64,000 nt of DNA. Source: Laguncularia racemosa (Eukaryota; Streptophyta; Magnoliopsida; Myrtales; Combretaceae). Within the stretch, counting starts at the first letter, position 1. Every line of letters starts with the position of its first letter. The notes under the pieces were generated by a model. It was not told the origin of the DNA. It saw only the letters and a program-made list of their open reading frames with translations, and made no database searches. Of the stretch, positions 1 through 11,188 are shown in pieces. The translations under genes and the position numbers were made by a program. Where the stretch lies: positions 558,001-622,000 of the forward strand of contig JBBMOL010000018.1 of the NCBI GenBank assembly GCA_037954665.1. Direction: 5' to 3'.

Positions 1-383
1 TCACTTTTAATCCGTGATTTAACTTCCTCCCTTCCTCCTCTATTTATAGCCGCTCACAAACTCCTCCGGATAGGCTCAAATCCTTGATTTGGATAAATCT
101 GAATTTTTCCGTTTTTTAGATTTGAGTTCATCCAACATATTTGATGCCAATTCGTTGTGATCTTGTGATTTATCTGGAAATCCAAAAAGATTTGATGCCG
201 CTACGTGACAGCATGCGATTGGCATTTCTAAAATTAGTTTTTAAAAATTGGTGTGTTTTCCTATTTATTTTTATTTTTTTGAATATTTTCCTATTTTTGC
301 TAAATATGGAAAAATTGAGAAAAATTGGAAATTATTTATTATTGATTATTATTGATTCTTAGGGCAAAAATGGGGTATTTACA
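1..383 (-). repeat. Tat/Ogre-like LTR, 5' part, cut by window edge
   Basis: On the minus strand this LTR begins at 383 with TGTAAATACCCCATTTTTGC, the same start as the LTRs at 3,829 (minus) and 42,813 (plus), and it runs off the left edge. A TATA box (TATAAATA on the minus strand, plus 41-48) lies where the other copies have theirs. The part between the start and the TATA box is much shorter than in the other copies and lacks their tRNA-like block. It follows coding sequence of a DUF7745-type ORF directly, not a polypurine tract. It is therefore a separate insertion into that ORF, either a solo LTR or the 5' LTR of another copy, rather than the 3' LTR of the element to its right. Confidence 0.85.
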
Positions 384-1375
384 GGATGATAACCTATACA
401 TTCGCTGATACCGATTAAAGGTATGGCCTGAAGGTTTCTACAAGTTATGATGACTTTGTTGCAGCAACTCCATCTAGTCGTCCATAGGATGTCGTCGGCA
501 CTGAAACCCTTAAGCACTTCCACCCAACTGTGGCTAGTAAAGTCGTCGGGCAGCTCTATCTTTTCTATACATGAGTCCACAAGGTCCACTTGTTGGGCTA
601 GAGTTTTCCAGACCAGGTTCAGCCCAAAACATTTGAGGTGGCTCACAAACCAAATCAGGATGAGGTTGATGTTTTAGTAGAGGATCCCGTAGCCCTTTTT
701 CTTGACAAAGTTCAAGTTCTGGATCTGTTCAGCCAATAGAGTCGGGATGTAAGATTTCCCTTCCAAGAATTGAGCCACTAGTTCAGTAACTCTGTAATGG
801 ACATAAAAAGTTCCAGTAGGGAAAAGTATGGTGGTGAAGGCTGTCAGGATGAAAGCACTCACCCTCCTCTGTTTGTAGCTCTTGGGGTCCCCACATAATA
901 TGTCTTTCCTATCCTCGTTATCTTCATAAGCTATGAACCAAGCTTCTAACTCATCCATCCGTATGCAATATCCATTACAGTTTACCAGGGCTTTGTTGAT
1001 TGCTGTCTTGCGAATACCCAGAAGTCTGCTGAAGACATCGGCTGGCCCAGCTTCAAGATCTAGAACATACACTTCGTCGGTTAGTGATGGAGCTTGTAGA
1101 AGCTGGGTGTACTCTTCCAGAGTGGGAGTGATCTCATGGGGCCTAATGAACAAAGCTACAGGCTCTACTTCCTATAGATGGAGGATGGCCCGTATCAAAG
1201 GTAAGTTTATTTCCATCTTCATCAGTAAGAGGATGGGCCTTATCTTTTGTTGAATAAAGGCCTGCTCTTCCAGGTTGTATAGAGAAAACCAATGGTCTAG
1301 CACCAACTTTGGGTCAAGAGGTTTGCAAACTCAGATTTCTTTACGGAGGAGGCGATCGATTGTGGAACTAGCCAT
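384..1375 (-). pseudogene. Tat/Ogre ORF1 (DUF7745-type protein), broken and truncated
   Basis: One minus-strand reading frame runs from an ATG at 1,375 to the LTR junction at 384. Only three in-frame stops interrupt it: near 1,331, near 1,154-1,190, and at 674-676. The product shows the block PTLEEYTQLL and, after the last stop, SADDILWTTRW followed by CRNLQAIPLIG. These resemble the ORF1 protein found ahead of gag in Tat/Ogre retrotransposons and in the plant DUF7745 family, whose function is unknown. The start follows about 500 bp of leader after the primer-binding site, as expected for this group. Translation would read into the interrupting LTR, so the C-terminus and everything downstream (gag, pol) are missing from the window. 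Family assignment is from recall of the motif pattern. Confidence 0.7.
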
Positions 1376-1880
1376 CTATTACAACAGAAATTTCTAATTA
1401 CAATAACTATATAATATTACATGGAAATGTATCTGAACTCCATGAACAAAATAAAAGTATTACATCATTAATCAATTGTCATCCCATGACTTCATGTATA
1501 CAGATAGGTAGGTTCTAAACAGGTCCCTAAGCTCTATGGCCTCCCGCATTCTCAAAGAAATGAATCTCTAGCCATATCGAAGCATTGGGTGGGGTAGCCT
1601 AACTAGTCCCGAACGATGATCATATCACTTTGCCGAAACCTACACAATGGCCCCCCGTCTTAGGGTCCTAAGACGACCTAGGCTTGACTGTATCTATTCA
1701 TACAATTACATGCATGCAGACTCAACAGTAAAAGTAAATAATTGAACCCTAAATCTGATTAAATCCCTAAAAGGTTAGCAACAGTATAACAAACCAAAAA
1801 GACATTTCTCGGAAAAAGTGATTGAGGAGATTCAGGTGGCTAGCCTTACTAGAGAAGAGTCCCCAGTGGAGTCGCCATCA
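1376..1880 (-). other. Tat/Ogre 5' leader with primer-binding site
   Basis: Immediately after the LTR (after three bases) the minus strand reads TGGCGACTCCACTGGGGA at 1,877-1,860. This is a typical Tat/Ogre primer-binding site, of the type usually assigned to tRNA-Arg in that group. It shows that 1,881-3,829 acts as a 5' LTR for the ORF1 to its left. The rest of the leader up to the ORF1 start at 1,375 holds no ORF of note. Confidence 0.75.
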
Positions 1881-2843
1881 TGTCGAGTCTAATTTTTTAT
1901 TTTTCGTTCCTAATCTGATTTATACTAGACCCTATGCTCATCTAGTATAGATCCTCGACTTGAACTAGGAAGTCTATTCTATTTTGGAGTCGCCACCTAA
2001 CAGTGGTTGGAAAAGATTAAATTAGGACTAATTGAGCGGATTAACCCTAATTTGGACTACTAGTTAATGAGATTTCCTCTTTTCGTTTTTTGTGAAAGAA
2101 GAAATGGAAAACTGGAGTTTTTGGACTCGGAGGCTAACCTATTAAAACCTTAAAGTTACCACCCTATTCTCTTGAAATCTAACCCTTAGTCTAATAGAAA
2201 AAAATGATTTTTTATTGTTTTTAGATTTGCCCTAAATAGGTGCCTACGTACCTGCTATTCAGAATCAAACAAGCCGTAGTTCACTTTTCATGAAAACTTT
2301 AGTGGGTTTGTTAATTTTAATTATGAAAATTACTTCTGGTTTACGTTTTAATCATTTTAGTATTTTTTTTTGGAAAAAATCTAAGCCTAAGCTTGATTAC
2401 TTTATTTTTGAAAAAAAAATAGTTTAGAGAAAAACCAATTTTTGATTTATTTAAGAAAAGGATTTTTCTAAGTGATAAAAATTATTTTTTTATTTCCCTA
2501 TTATTAACCTACCTCTAATATTCTTATTATTTTTTTATTATTTTTTTGTTATTTTTTATTATTAATATTTTATTTTTTAATTTTTTTTCTATTTTCATTA
2601 TTTTATCTACCCTAAACTAAACATCTAAATTCTATCATTTTTCCTAATGTATATTCTTACTTATTATTTTTTATTATTATTATTTTTTTGTGATTTTTAT
2701 AATTTTCTATTATTTATCCTATCCTAAACTAAACTTAAAAAAAAAAAAAGCTAATCTAAATTCTAATATTTTTCTAATATTATTTTTAATTATAAATAAC
2801 AAATGAATAAATAAATAAATAATTAAAAAAATCAAAAAATCCG

Positions 2844-3153
2844 ACTTACCTGGATCTGGATACGGTGCGCGGGTCGGGTCGGTCGGGTCAGATCGGTCAT
2901 AGTAGCTGGAGATCCTTGTCGGTGGCGTTCTGGCGGTTCTTTTTATCAAATGAGAGCGACTTCCGAGCTTTTCGGGGATGGGAAACTCAACCTTAGTGGT
3001 GGCTTCCTCGAAGAACGCCTCCCAGTGGTGGTTCCGGCTTGATCGGAGGTCTTCGATCCTTGAACTCCGACAAAGCTTCCAAAATCTCCTATTTCCTCTC
3101 CTTTCTCTCTTTTTCTTCGTGCTTTAGCTTCCTGCCTTCGACCTCTATTTATA
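2844..3153 (-). promoter_or_regulatory. LTR promoter core and perfect splice donor
   Basis: The minus-strand TATA box (plus 3,146-3,153) is followed about 300 bp later by CAGGTAAGT (plus 2,844-2,852), a perfect 5' splice-site consensus. The solo LTR has the same arrangement at 43,491-43,498 and 43,797-43,805, although the sequence between has diverged in length. The interval is GC-rich against an AT-rich surround and contains a short ORF (2,946-3,158, 70 codons). What is seen is the conserved layout; that the LTR transcript is spliced from this donor is inference. Confidence 0.55.
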
Positions 3154-3489
3154 GCCATCGGGAAACTCCTCCGGATAAGCTCAAATCTTCGATTTGATTA
3201 AACCCGAATTTGTCCGTTTTTTAGATTCGATTTTATCCAAGAGATTTGATGCCGATTTGTTGTGATCTTGTAATTTATCTAGATAATTCAGTTTTAGATT
3301 GATCGAAATCCAAAAAGATTTGAAGAAATCTGGCAATTCTAGCTTCGTCGGACTCACGCCAGACTATTCCTCGGACTGGGCTCAAGGAAGGAGACGATCA
3401 CGTGCGAGGCTTGTGCCTTCTCTCAACTAATTACATGTTGCCATGTGGCAACTCCAGGGAAAAGAAAGAAAAATTTTCACAAAGTGCAT

Positions 3490-3565
3490 GCGGGGGGATT
3501 CGATCTCGGGACCTCGGCCATTTCCACGCGTTTCGAGCATGCATGTGGACCAGCTGAGCCGGCTT
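3490..3565 (-). other. tRNA-like block inside LTR (copy 1)
   Basis: On the minus strand CGGCTCAGCTGG (plus 3,550-3,561) fits the polymerase III A box (TRGCNNAGTNGG) with two mismatches. AGATCGAATCC (plus 3,496-3,506) resembles the B box (GGTTCGANNCC). The two starts are 55 bp apart, as in a tRNA gene. The sister LTR holds the same module with 56-bp spacing. No foldable acceptor stem was found, so this is a tRNA-derived relic or SINE-like head, not a functional tRNA. Confidence 0.5.
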
Positions 3566-3829
3566 AGTTCTCGGCTTAAGGTTAAGTAGATATTATACTT
3601 AACCGTGGCCATTTTTATTTATTTTGTATTATTTTGAAATTCAAAAAATTTGTAAAAATTATTTAACTCTTTTTATGACTATTCTTATTGTTATTTTCCA
3701 AAATTGATATGTTTTCCTTATTTATTTAATTTTTGAACATTTTTCTTATTTTTGCTAAATAAGAAGAAAAATTGTAAAAAATGAAAAAAATAATAATTAA
3801 TTATTATGTGCAAAAATGGGGTATTTACA

Positions 3830-4002
3830 ATTGCCCCTCTTTGTGGTAAAGTTTGGAAAACTTAACTACAAAGACAAGAAAGACGCCATTTTTTGCCTCT
3901 TGACTGAATGGATAATGCCATAGTTTGGCTAGTTATCTGGAATTTGGTCTTTAGTAGAAAAATGTTGCATGAGCTAATAATCCCATGAGTGCTCTGTAAT
4001 AA
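3830..4002 (-). other. Tat/Ogre internal 3' remnant with polypurine tract
   Basis: Read on the minus strand, ACAAAGAGGGGCAAT (3,830-3,844) directly precedes the LTR start and is a typical polypurine tract of this group. About 160 bp of upstream internal sequence remain before homology switches to the Athila-like LTR near 4,003. No coding sequence is visible. Confidence 0.65.
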
Positions 4003-4785
4003 CTTTTAATTAATCAATAAGTAATTCAATCACATGGTTTAGAGTTTCACAAGATGCAAAGCATATAAATCTACTCCTCCATAAAATCTACAATAATAAC
4101 AAGAAATCTAAAGAAGTGATAATGATTTATGATGAAAAGAATAAACTCCCGTAATCTTTTTGTGATTTCCAATGATGCTCCAGCAATTTTGCTCTCCAAA
4201 TGCGTGATTTTTCTCTCTTGGGTTTTTAGAGTGGCTATGAGAAAAAATAAAATCAGATCCCTAATTTTCATGATAAAGCAAGTATTTATAGTCTAAGAAA
4301 TATTATAGCATGCACAACCTAGTGCACGTCGGTGCTCAAGGCTGTGTACTCTAGAAAAATGTAAAATTTTGACGTTTCTGGTTCTACACAGCCTCCTGCA
4401 CAATCGTACTTAGGGTCATGCACTCCAAAATTCCTGCAGTTTCTTCTCTGGGCATATTTCTTACTTCAGCACAACTCTCTACACTACTTGTGCAGCGACC
4501 AGGGCACAATTGCACTATGCATTCTGATCACTTTTTCCTCTCTAACATTAGCATCAGCATGGCTATGCTGAAGGTTATGCACATGTAAAAATCACTTTTT
4601 CTCTTTTTTTTTCCAAGTTTCGCTTCATTTTTGCTCGAATCTTCTTGAAATATTTAATTTGCACTTTTAAACCCCTAAAATCAAATATTAAGCACTTAAG
4701 TATCTTTTTCTTAATAAATTCACACAAAATTCATAAAAAATATATTCAATAAATACTATAAATAAGGTTCTTTTAACACTTATCA
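4003..4785 (-). repeat. Athila-like 3' LTR, truncated
   Basis: On the minus strand it starts TGATAAGTGTTAAAAG at 4,785. It aligns without large gaps to 16,484-15,726, for example over the shared stretches near 4,080/15,800 and 4,190/15,920. Homology stops near 4,003, so about the last 670 bp of the LTR present at 15,061-15,725 are missing. The Tat/Ogre remnant begins there. Confidence 0.85.
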
Positions 4786-4826
4786 AGCTTCCCCACACTT
4801 AAACGTTTGTTTGTCCTCAAGCAAAC
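4786..4826 (-). other. Athila-like polypurine tract and conserved pre-LTR block
   Basis: The minus strand reads TTGCTTGAGGACAAACAAAC, then AAGTGTGGGGAAGCT, directly before the LTR start. This is the familiar signature ahead of the 3' LTR in Athila/Tat elements, where the purine run primes plus-strand DNA synthesis. The same block occurs at 29,980-30,018 (plus) and 52,610-52,640 (minus). Confidence 0.8.
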
Positions 4827-6375
4827 AAAATAAAAACAAGAGAAAAACTCTATCATAAATTATACTCATTATAATCTTCAAATCACAAGCAACATTCTTT
4901 ACTCGATTAATTCTTAGTGACTCGTTAGTGCCTATTGCTCAAACCTATCATAATTGTATGTATACTTAGCATACAATAGTTAGATTTTTCAAATTAATCC
5001 AAGTTAAACCAATATCCTCACTATTTAGAAAACACTTTCAAAATTATGAAAGAGATAACAAATCAAACAAAATCCAAGTTGCTTAGTTGCATTTTGCCAC
5101 TTACTAAAAAGTATATAAACCATTCAATTATTTTTCAAAGCACCACAACAAGAAGTAAAAGTATATGGCATCTATTATTCCCTTGGATTATTTTCCTTTT
5201 TCTTTCAAGTCTCTTTAAAAGGTTTTTTTTTTTTTAATAGAACCAAGTAACCCATGTAATGAGCTTTCAGCCGATAATCTCGGGTTCATCACTCAAGTTA
5301 ACAAACGTTATTCCCTTAATGGAAGGCATCCCTATGGGCTTATTTACTTGAGTTACAAGACTTGATAAACTTGTCTTTTTGATATCCCTTAAAGTTATAG
5401 TAATTTCATTGGTCGGTCGATCCTAAGATAGACGACCTTAGGTGACCAGGTTTTAAAGAAACCCCATCGAACTTCCCTTACCTTAACACATAGGGACTCA
5501 ATATTGATATTTATTTATTTATTTTCTTCAAAGAGACCGTTTCAAGAAAAATTACCAAGTAAATAATTTCACATGCCCCTTTCACAAAAGGTTGAAAGAG
5601 CTCTTAAAATGATTGAATATTAAATATACTAACTAGTTAACTTAAAAACACAACTAATTCACTTGAAACTAAGGATTTACATTTACTCCATAACTCTAAA
5701 TTCAGCTATTAAATAGCAATTAGATTTGCCCCAATTGGATTTCATCCTAAAACTCTAGCTAAGTATACCAAGCCCAACAATAGGTGAGTAAGGCACACAA
5801 AGTCACTACTTTTACATTTATGAGTACAAGAATGCTACCTTGACATTTTAGTAAGTATGATTTCAAGGTTTTCACTTTTCAATAATAGATAATCAAATTA
5901 AAATTCAATTGCAAACTTGTAAATGGGAAAATTTGATCAACAAGAGCATAAGATACATAAATAATTCAAAACCTAGTTTATTCTATCTTTATATCCCTTC
6001 CCCATACTTATTTAAGACATTATCCCTAATGTCTTTTCAAAGCAAGCGCACAAATAAAAGAGATAAAAGAAAAATTAAGAAATAAAATAAAAAGGACACT
6101 AAGGACTTCCTCGATTTTCAGCACATACAAATTGGAATTCCAGCAAAGCAAAAGTCGTGCATCATCAAACCTAAAAAATACGAAAACACCAAACGAAAAA
6201 AATTAAAAGTTAATCTATCTTAATTGAGAGAATAAGCATGTAGCCAAGTCAGATAAAGAGTCTTCCCAGAAGGGAGCTCAATTAAGTACAAATTAAAAGC
6301 ATAAAGAACTAAAATATTCTGAAGAAAAGAAAAAATATGGAAGGCGAAAATGTAAAGTAGCAGAATGTCTAGTGC
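4827..6375 (-). other. Athila-like non-coding 3' region
   Basis: No ORF with family resemblance is seen. A segment around 5,250-5,470 resembles 53,110-53,320 in the second Athila-like relic, starting with a shared CCCATGTA(A/G)TGAG word. This part is therefore a normal, partly conserved section of the element's 3' region. Confidence 0.55.
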
Positions 6376-7641
6376 TCAATCATCTTCTTCGTTGCTATCG
6401 TCAAGTTCTATGGCTAGTGTATCATCTCCCTCATCATCATCATCGTCCTCATCCTCTTCTTCGATATCGTCACCCTCATCATCTTCTTCTTCGGAACTGG
6501 AGGACTAAGTTATAACTGAGTCCTTTCCCTTTCTCCTAGATGAGGCAAGAGTATCTTCATGTGGTGAAGTAGAGTTGGAAGAGGAATCATACATAGGGAG
6601 ATCAATTGGTGGTGGGGAGAAACAGCCAGCTAGTCATCTAAGAAATGCCCATACTACACTGTGAAAGCATTTGTTTTTCTTCCTTTCCTTCTTGTTTAGC
6701 TCCCTCTCTTCCTAGAATTCTCTGTTTAAACTTTGAAGTTCATCTTCGAGAAGGTGGGCATTTGAAGTCAACATAGCACCAGAAGTATAAGTTCCTTTAG
6801 TTAGAGTTGAATACTTTGACGAAGTGGGGATTTTAAGTAACTTAACGAACCCCTATAGCCGAAATGAGCCATTCAAAATTTTTGTTGCAAGGATGCCCGG
6901 TTCCTCAGGATTAAGGGCTCGAAAGATGTCGTATCCTTTCAAAATTTTAGTTATATAGCCTCCACAATATATCCCCTTTGCTTAAGGATCAGTGGTCTAC
7001 CAATATAGAAACTTGGCAACTTCAACTCCTATATTGATCTGAAAATGGTTAGTTATACTATAAAGATGAAAATTTTCAAAAAATTTTACCACCCCATGAC
7101 TACTCTTTCTTCCTCTAATGGTGTGTGCCAAAAGGTGTTGGACCACTTTTAGATCACTATTCCAAATGGATGATGCTTTAGACTTTGAAGGGTGATAACG
7201 GATTTCCGCTTCACAAAGTTGATCACAATATCATTGAGCGGACATGTCTTTAGGCCAAGATGTGGGCAATCTTTGGAAACCCGATATGTTTACTTTAGAT
7301 ACAAAGTACAAGCCCAAATAATGCCCAAACCAGTATGTTGGTAATGTGTGTTTCTATCCATAAACTTGAAAATTGAGAAAATGATAATCAAGTTGTAATG
7401 TACAGAGAAACTTAAGCGTAACCTCTCTATAAGTTAGCTATTGTATTTCAAAGAAGGTAGCCTAAGGCCTAACACTAATTATTTCCTGAATGCTTTCTTC
7501 AATGCCATAGGCCCTAAGAATTCTCTAGTCAAGATATTCATTGTTTCCAAAGGTAAGGGACTCAAGTCATTTGCGTCATTCTTTACTCCAATCTTTGTCG
7601 AAGTATTTAGTAGGTACATCATGCACAACGTCTCATTGTGA
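6376..7641 (-). pseudogene. Post-pol ORF of Athila-like element, acidic C-terminal tail
   Basis: Minus-strand coding remnants run from about 7,641 to a TGA at 6,376-6,378, with many stops and frame changes. The end is a striking acidic tail (6,376-6,500) made almost wholly of Glu, Asp and Ser, with runs such as EEEDDEGDD and EDEDDDDDEGDD, closing in SNEEDD. A piece at 7,441-7,641 codes for a 66-codon segment. Athila elements carry an extra ORF after pol, sometimes called env-like, and plant transposon proteins of the Transposase_32 type often end in acidic tails. Which of these this was cannot be told. Confidence 0.4.
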
Positions 7642-8719
7642 AGGGGTTCGCTGCCGCTTGTGAGATCGAGAAGCTGGCTCTTGTTGTTGGTGGAATGTGG
7701 GGGTGTTCTATGATCTCTTCTTTATCGCTGCCCTTTTTATCCTCATCTACATAAAAGAAGTATAATAGAGTTCAAGATCAAAGGATATCCAAATTAAATT
7801 CCATAACTTAATTTAATTTGAAAATAGCTCACAATGATGCACAATATCTAGAAAGGAGTTGTATAAGTAAAGAGTGATTGAAATAGGCATCAATTTCTAA
7901 CTATAAAAATCATAGGGTAGTTTGTAACAATCAACATGGTCGTCTACATAGCCGTGCAGCAGGTTGGGTAGGGTTAAGAACAAGTAACAATTTAAATCAA
8001 CACGAGTGCGGCAATTTAGTTGTACAAAAGGTCGTGTTGAAGCGTTAAGACAATAGGAGGGCAAAAACCTCAGCAAAACTCCATGAGTTTCTACATTAGT
8101 TCTTAGAATTTCAACAACCCTTAATTTAGCATGCTTAAGAACTTTAGATTGTCAAAATACGCACTACAACTCAAAATTAATGGAGCTATTGGTATCAAAT
8201 GACTTCAACAACAATAAATTGCACATTAGTGAGAAAAGCCTAAAAAGTTATGAGATCGTAAAAAAAAATTATGATAAACCCTAAGTGTGAAAAGAGATCT
8301 TATGTGTATGATAGAGCATCCGAAAATCTCATAACAGCACAAAGGGGTAGAAGAAGGAGATATGTAGTACAATGAGATACTTAGTATGCAACAACTACCT
8401 CACACTTGCCTATGCACAAAACCACATTCACATATGTAAAAAAAAACGCAAAATATAGATAAAAACCAAAAAAAAACAAAAACAAAATGCAGACTAAATG
8501 GTTAGGTTTAACATGTACAACGAAATGGAAAGAAGAACTTGCTTGGATGTTTGATCTAGAGGATCGAAGATGGAGTAGAATGCAAGGGGAAATGTGTGAA
8601 GTGCAAGGGTAGACTTTTGTGAGGGGGGGTATAAGGAGGAAAGTGCTTGAAAGTGAAGCAAAATGAGAGAGCATGTGGGAGAGGTAGAAAAAAAAAACAG
8701 ATTTATATATGGATATTAT

Positions 8720-8970
8720 GCACGGGCTTGTGCATGGCCGTGCTCAAGGCCGTGTAGAGTGCAAAAAAGTGGTCCAAGGCTATCCCCCTACGGCACTAAA
8801 ATGCCCTACCTTCTACATGGCCATGCTCGAGGCCATGCAGGGTGCTAAAAAGTGATATGAGGGCTCTTGCTGGTAGGGCATGAAGTGCCCTAGCTCCTGC
8901 ATGCCTATGCTCGGGGCCCTATAGGGTGCCAAAAAGTGCTTAGAAGCTTCTCTTAAGGTGTGCACGACCT
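8720..8970. repeat. Three tandem copies of an 84-bp GC-rich repeat
   Basis: Copies start near 8,731, 8,814 and 8,898. Each has the form (T)GCATGGCC-TGCTC-(A/G)GGCC-TG-AG-GTGC-AAAAAGTG, and the second and third are about 83-84 bp from the one before. The core contains GGCC...GGCC and CATGGCC/GGCCATG inverted pairs that could form a hairpin. The remainder of 7,642-9,300 shows no recognisable coding sequence. Confidence 0.8.
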
Positions 8971-9399
8971 TAAGCACTGCTTGTGCTCAAGGTTGGGCAA
9001 GTGGTGGAAGATGGTACAAAATTCTAATCCTATTTTTCGAAGCTACTAGATCTATAGAGTTGGTTATAAGGCACCTTAACATAATTAAAGGGGTAAGAGA
9101 ATAACTTACCAAGTACACTTGAAAAGTTAGAGCCCGAATTTCCTTACTTAGTTAATGCTTTCCCAAACTTGAAGATGACTCCTGCTCCACACAAGTAAAT
9201 TGAATTCTTCTCTGCACATCTACGCTTTTTTTTAAGGCACAAAGTTAGCCTAATGAAGTAAAAATAAAACAAAAAGGAACTTAACATACTTAAGTTAATC
9301 ATAGGTTGCCTCCTACGCAGTGCACTTTGTTAATGTTGTTGGCTCGACATCCTTCACTTGGTTGATTAACTATCTAGTAAATAAATTTTAAACTGCTCA

Positions 9400-10570
9400 T
9401 GGTAATCATGTGTTGTCCTATCTCCCATGTATAGTTTCACTCGATGTCCATTTACTTTGTAAGTGTCATGCTCTAGGTATTTGAGTCCACCGCACCATGC
9501 GAAAAGACTTGTTTGACTACAAAGGGGCTAGACCATCTTGATTTCAGCTTCCTAGGAAAAAGTTTCAACCGAGAATTAAATAAAAGTACTTGGTCCCCTT
9601 CCTTGAACTCCCTTGGATGGCAAATGTATCTATCATGATAATCTTTCATCCTTTCCTTATATATCTTCATATTCTCATATGCTTGTCTCCTCCACTCATC
9701 AAGTTCATTTAATTGTAGCTTCCTCTTGAATCCAACAGCTTCTAAATCAAAATTTGCCAACTTGATTTCCCAATAAGCCTTATGTTCGATCTCCATCGGG
9801 AGGTGACAGGACTTTCCGTAAACCAATCTATAAGGGGTGGTTCCCAAATGTGTTTTGTAGGTTGTTCAGTGCGCCCACAAGGCATCGTCAAGCTTGTCAA
9901 CCTAGTCTCTTATATTATGTTGGACTGTTTTTTTCTAAAATTCTTTTCAATTCACAATTAGAAACTCCAACTTGTTCGCTCGTCTGGGGGTAGTAAGGAG
10001 TAGCAATTCGATGTGTCACACCATATTTCCTTAGCATCCTCTCCAATTCTGTATTACAAAAGTATGTTCCCCTATCACTTATAATGGCTCTAGGGATTCC
10101 AAAATGAGAGAACAGCTTCTTAAGGAACTTTATAACTACTTGGGCATCATTTGTGGGCAAAGTTTGTGCCTTCACCCATTTAGAGACATAGTCCATTGCT
10201 ACCAAAATGTATTTGTTCCTGGAAGAAATAGGGAATGGTCCTATGAAGTCAATGCCCCATAAATCAAAAACCTCACGTTCTAAAATAAAGTTTTAAGGCA
10301 TCTCATCTATTTTGGATGCGTTCCCTACCCCTTAACATCTATCACATGTGACATAGCGACGGGGAGCATCCTTAAATATTGTAGGCTAATAGAAACCAAC
10401 TTCTAAAACTTTATAAGCAGTCTTGTTGGCTAAGTGATGACCACTTGTAGGGCCAAAATGACATTCTTTGAGGATTTGCCACCCCTCTTCATGCAAGACA
10501 CCTCTCCGTATGATTTGATCCCCATAAACTTAGAAAAGAAATGGGTCATCCCAGTAGTAGTATTTTAGTT
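9400..10570 (-). pseudogene. Integrase, Athila-like
   Basis: The two largest coding pieces are 9,473-9,847 and 9,915-10,205. The upstream piece has [10 protein letters not shown] (first catalytic Asp), IISDRGTYF (second Asp) and a Glu in [11 protein letters not shown], giving the D,D,E pattern. It also has [11 protein letters not shown], a conserved integrase word. The downstream piece is the C-terminal DNA-binding part, with TPYRLVYGKSCHLP and SRLKLFPRKL and no chromodomain, as in Athila. Traces of the N-terminal zinc-binding motif lie near 10,320-10,360. The two pieces are separated by stops and a frame change near 9,848-9,914. Confidence 0.85.
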
Positions 10571-10824
10571 CTGAAAAGAACTTTTTTCTTGCATGGTAGC
10601 TCAATTCGTTAAGGAGGACTCTTGCTGCAAGATAATTTGCAAAGTTAGCAAACCAAGGAGTCTTCCTATTCATAAGCTGGCAAACTGCATATAATTTTTC
10701 TTCAAGAAAGGAGTCATTAATGTCTTCTTCCTTCAGCTCCTCTAAACAAGGGTTCTCAAGCTTTGAGAGATAATCAGCTACTAGATTCTCGACCCCTTTT
10801 TTTGTGAATTTCTAAGTCAAACTC

Positions 10825-11142
10825 TTATAAGAGTAGAATCCACCGAATTAGTCTAGGCTTCGCGTTTATTTTCGTCAGCAAAAATTTCAGGGCAGAGTGA
10901 TCAATGTAGACAATCACCTTTGATAGAATTAAATACGGTTGAAATTTATCAAATGCAAATACCACGGCCAGCAATTGCTTCTCTATAGTATTGTAATTCA
11001 CTTGAGCATGATTAAGAGTTCTACTAGCTAAGTAGATAGGTTGAAAGTGTTTGTCTTGCCTTTGTCCTAAAACCGCCCCAACTGCGTAGCCACTTGCATT
11101 ACACTTGAGTTCAAAGGGTGAGTTCCAATTAGGAACTATCAT
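10825..11142 (-). pseudogene. RNase H domain, Athila-like
   Basis: A 105-codon stretch contains SGYAVGAVLGQRQ, YNTIEKQLLAVVFAFDKF, and IDHSALKFLLTK, which are the usual Ty3/gypsy RNase H blocks. The first catalytic aspartate, normally in a CDAS context, reads CNAS, so the domain is catalytically dead as well as separated from its neighbours by stops. It lies immediately downstream of reverse transcriptase on the minus strand, as expected. Confidence 0.85.
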
Positions 11143-11188
11143 GATGGGTGCATGGGTTAGTCATACCTTGAGCACGTCAAAGGCATGC

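Larger units (their letters stand above)
1881..3829 (-). repeat. Complete Tat/Ogre-like LTR (1,949 bp)
   Basis: Read on the minus strand it begins TGTAAATACCCC at 3,829 and ends GACTCGACA at 1,881. It matches the solo LTR at 42,813-44,946 at both ends and over scattered internal blocks. It carries a tRNA-like block, a TATA box (minus TATAAATA, plus 3,146-3,153), a GC-rich stretch after it, and a consensus splice donor. It is unusual in having a primer-binding site on its downstream side (1,860-1,877) and a polypurine-tract remnant on its upstream side (3,830-3,843). Internal sequence therefore borders it on both sides, as in tandem or recombined elements that share one LTR. Confidence 0.9.
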
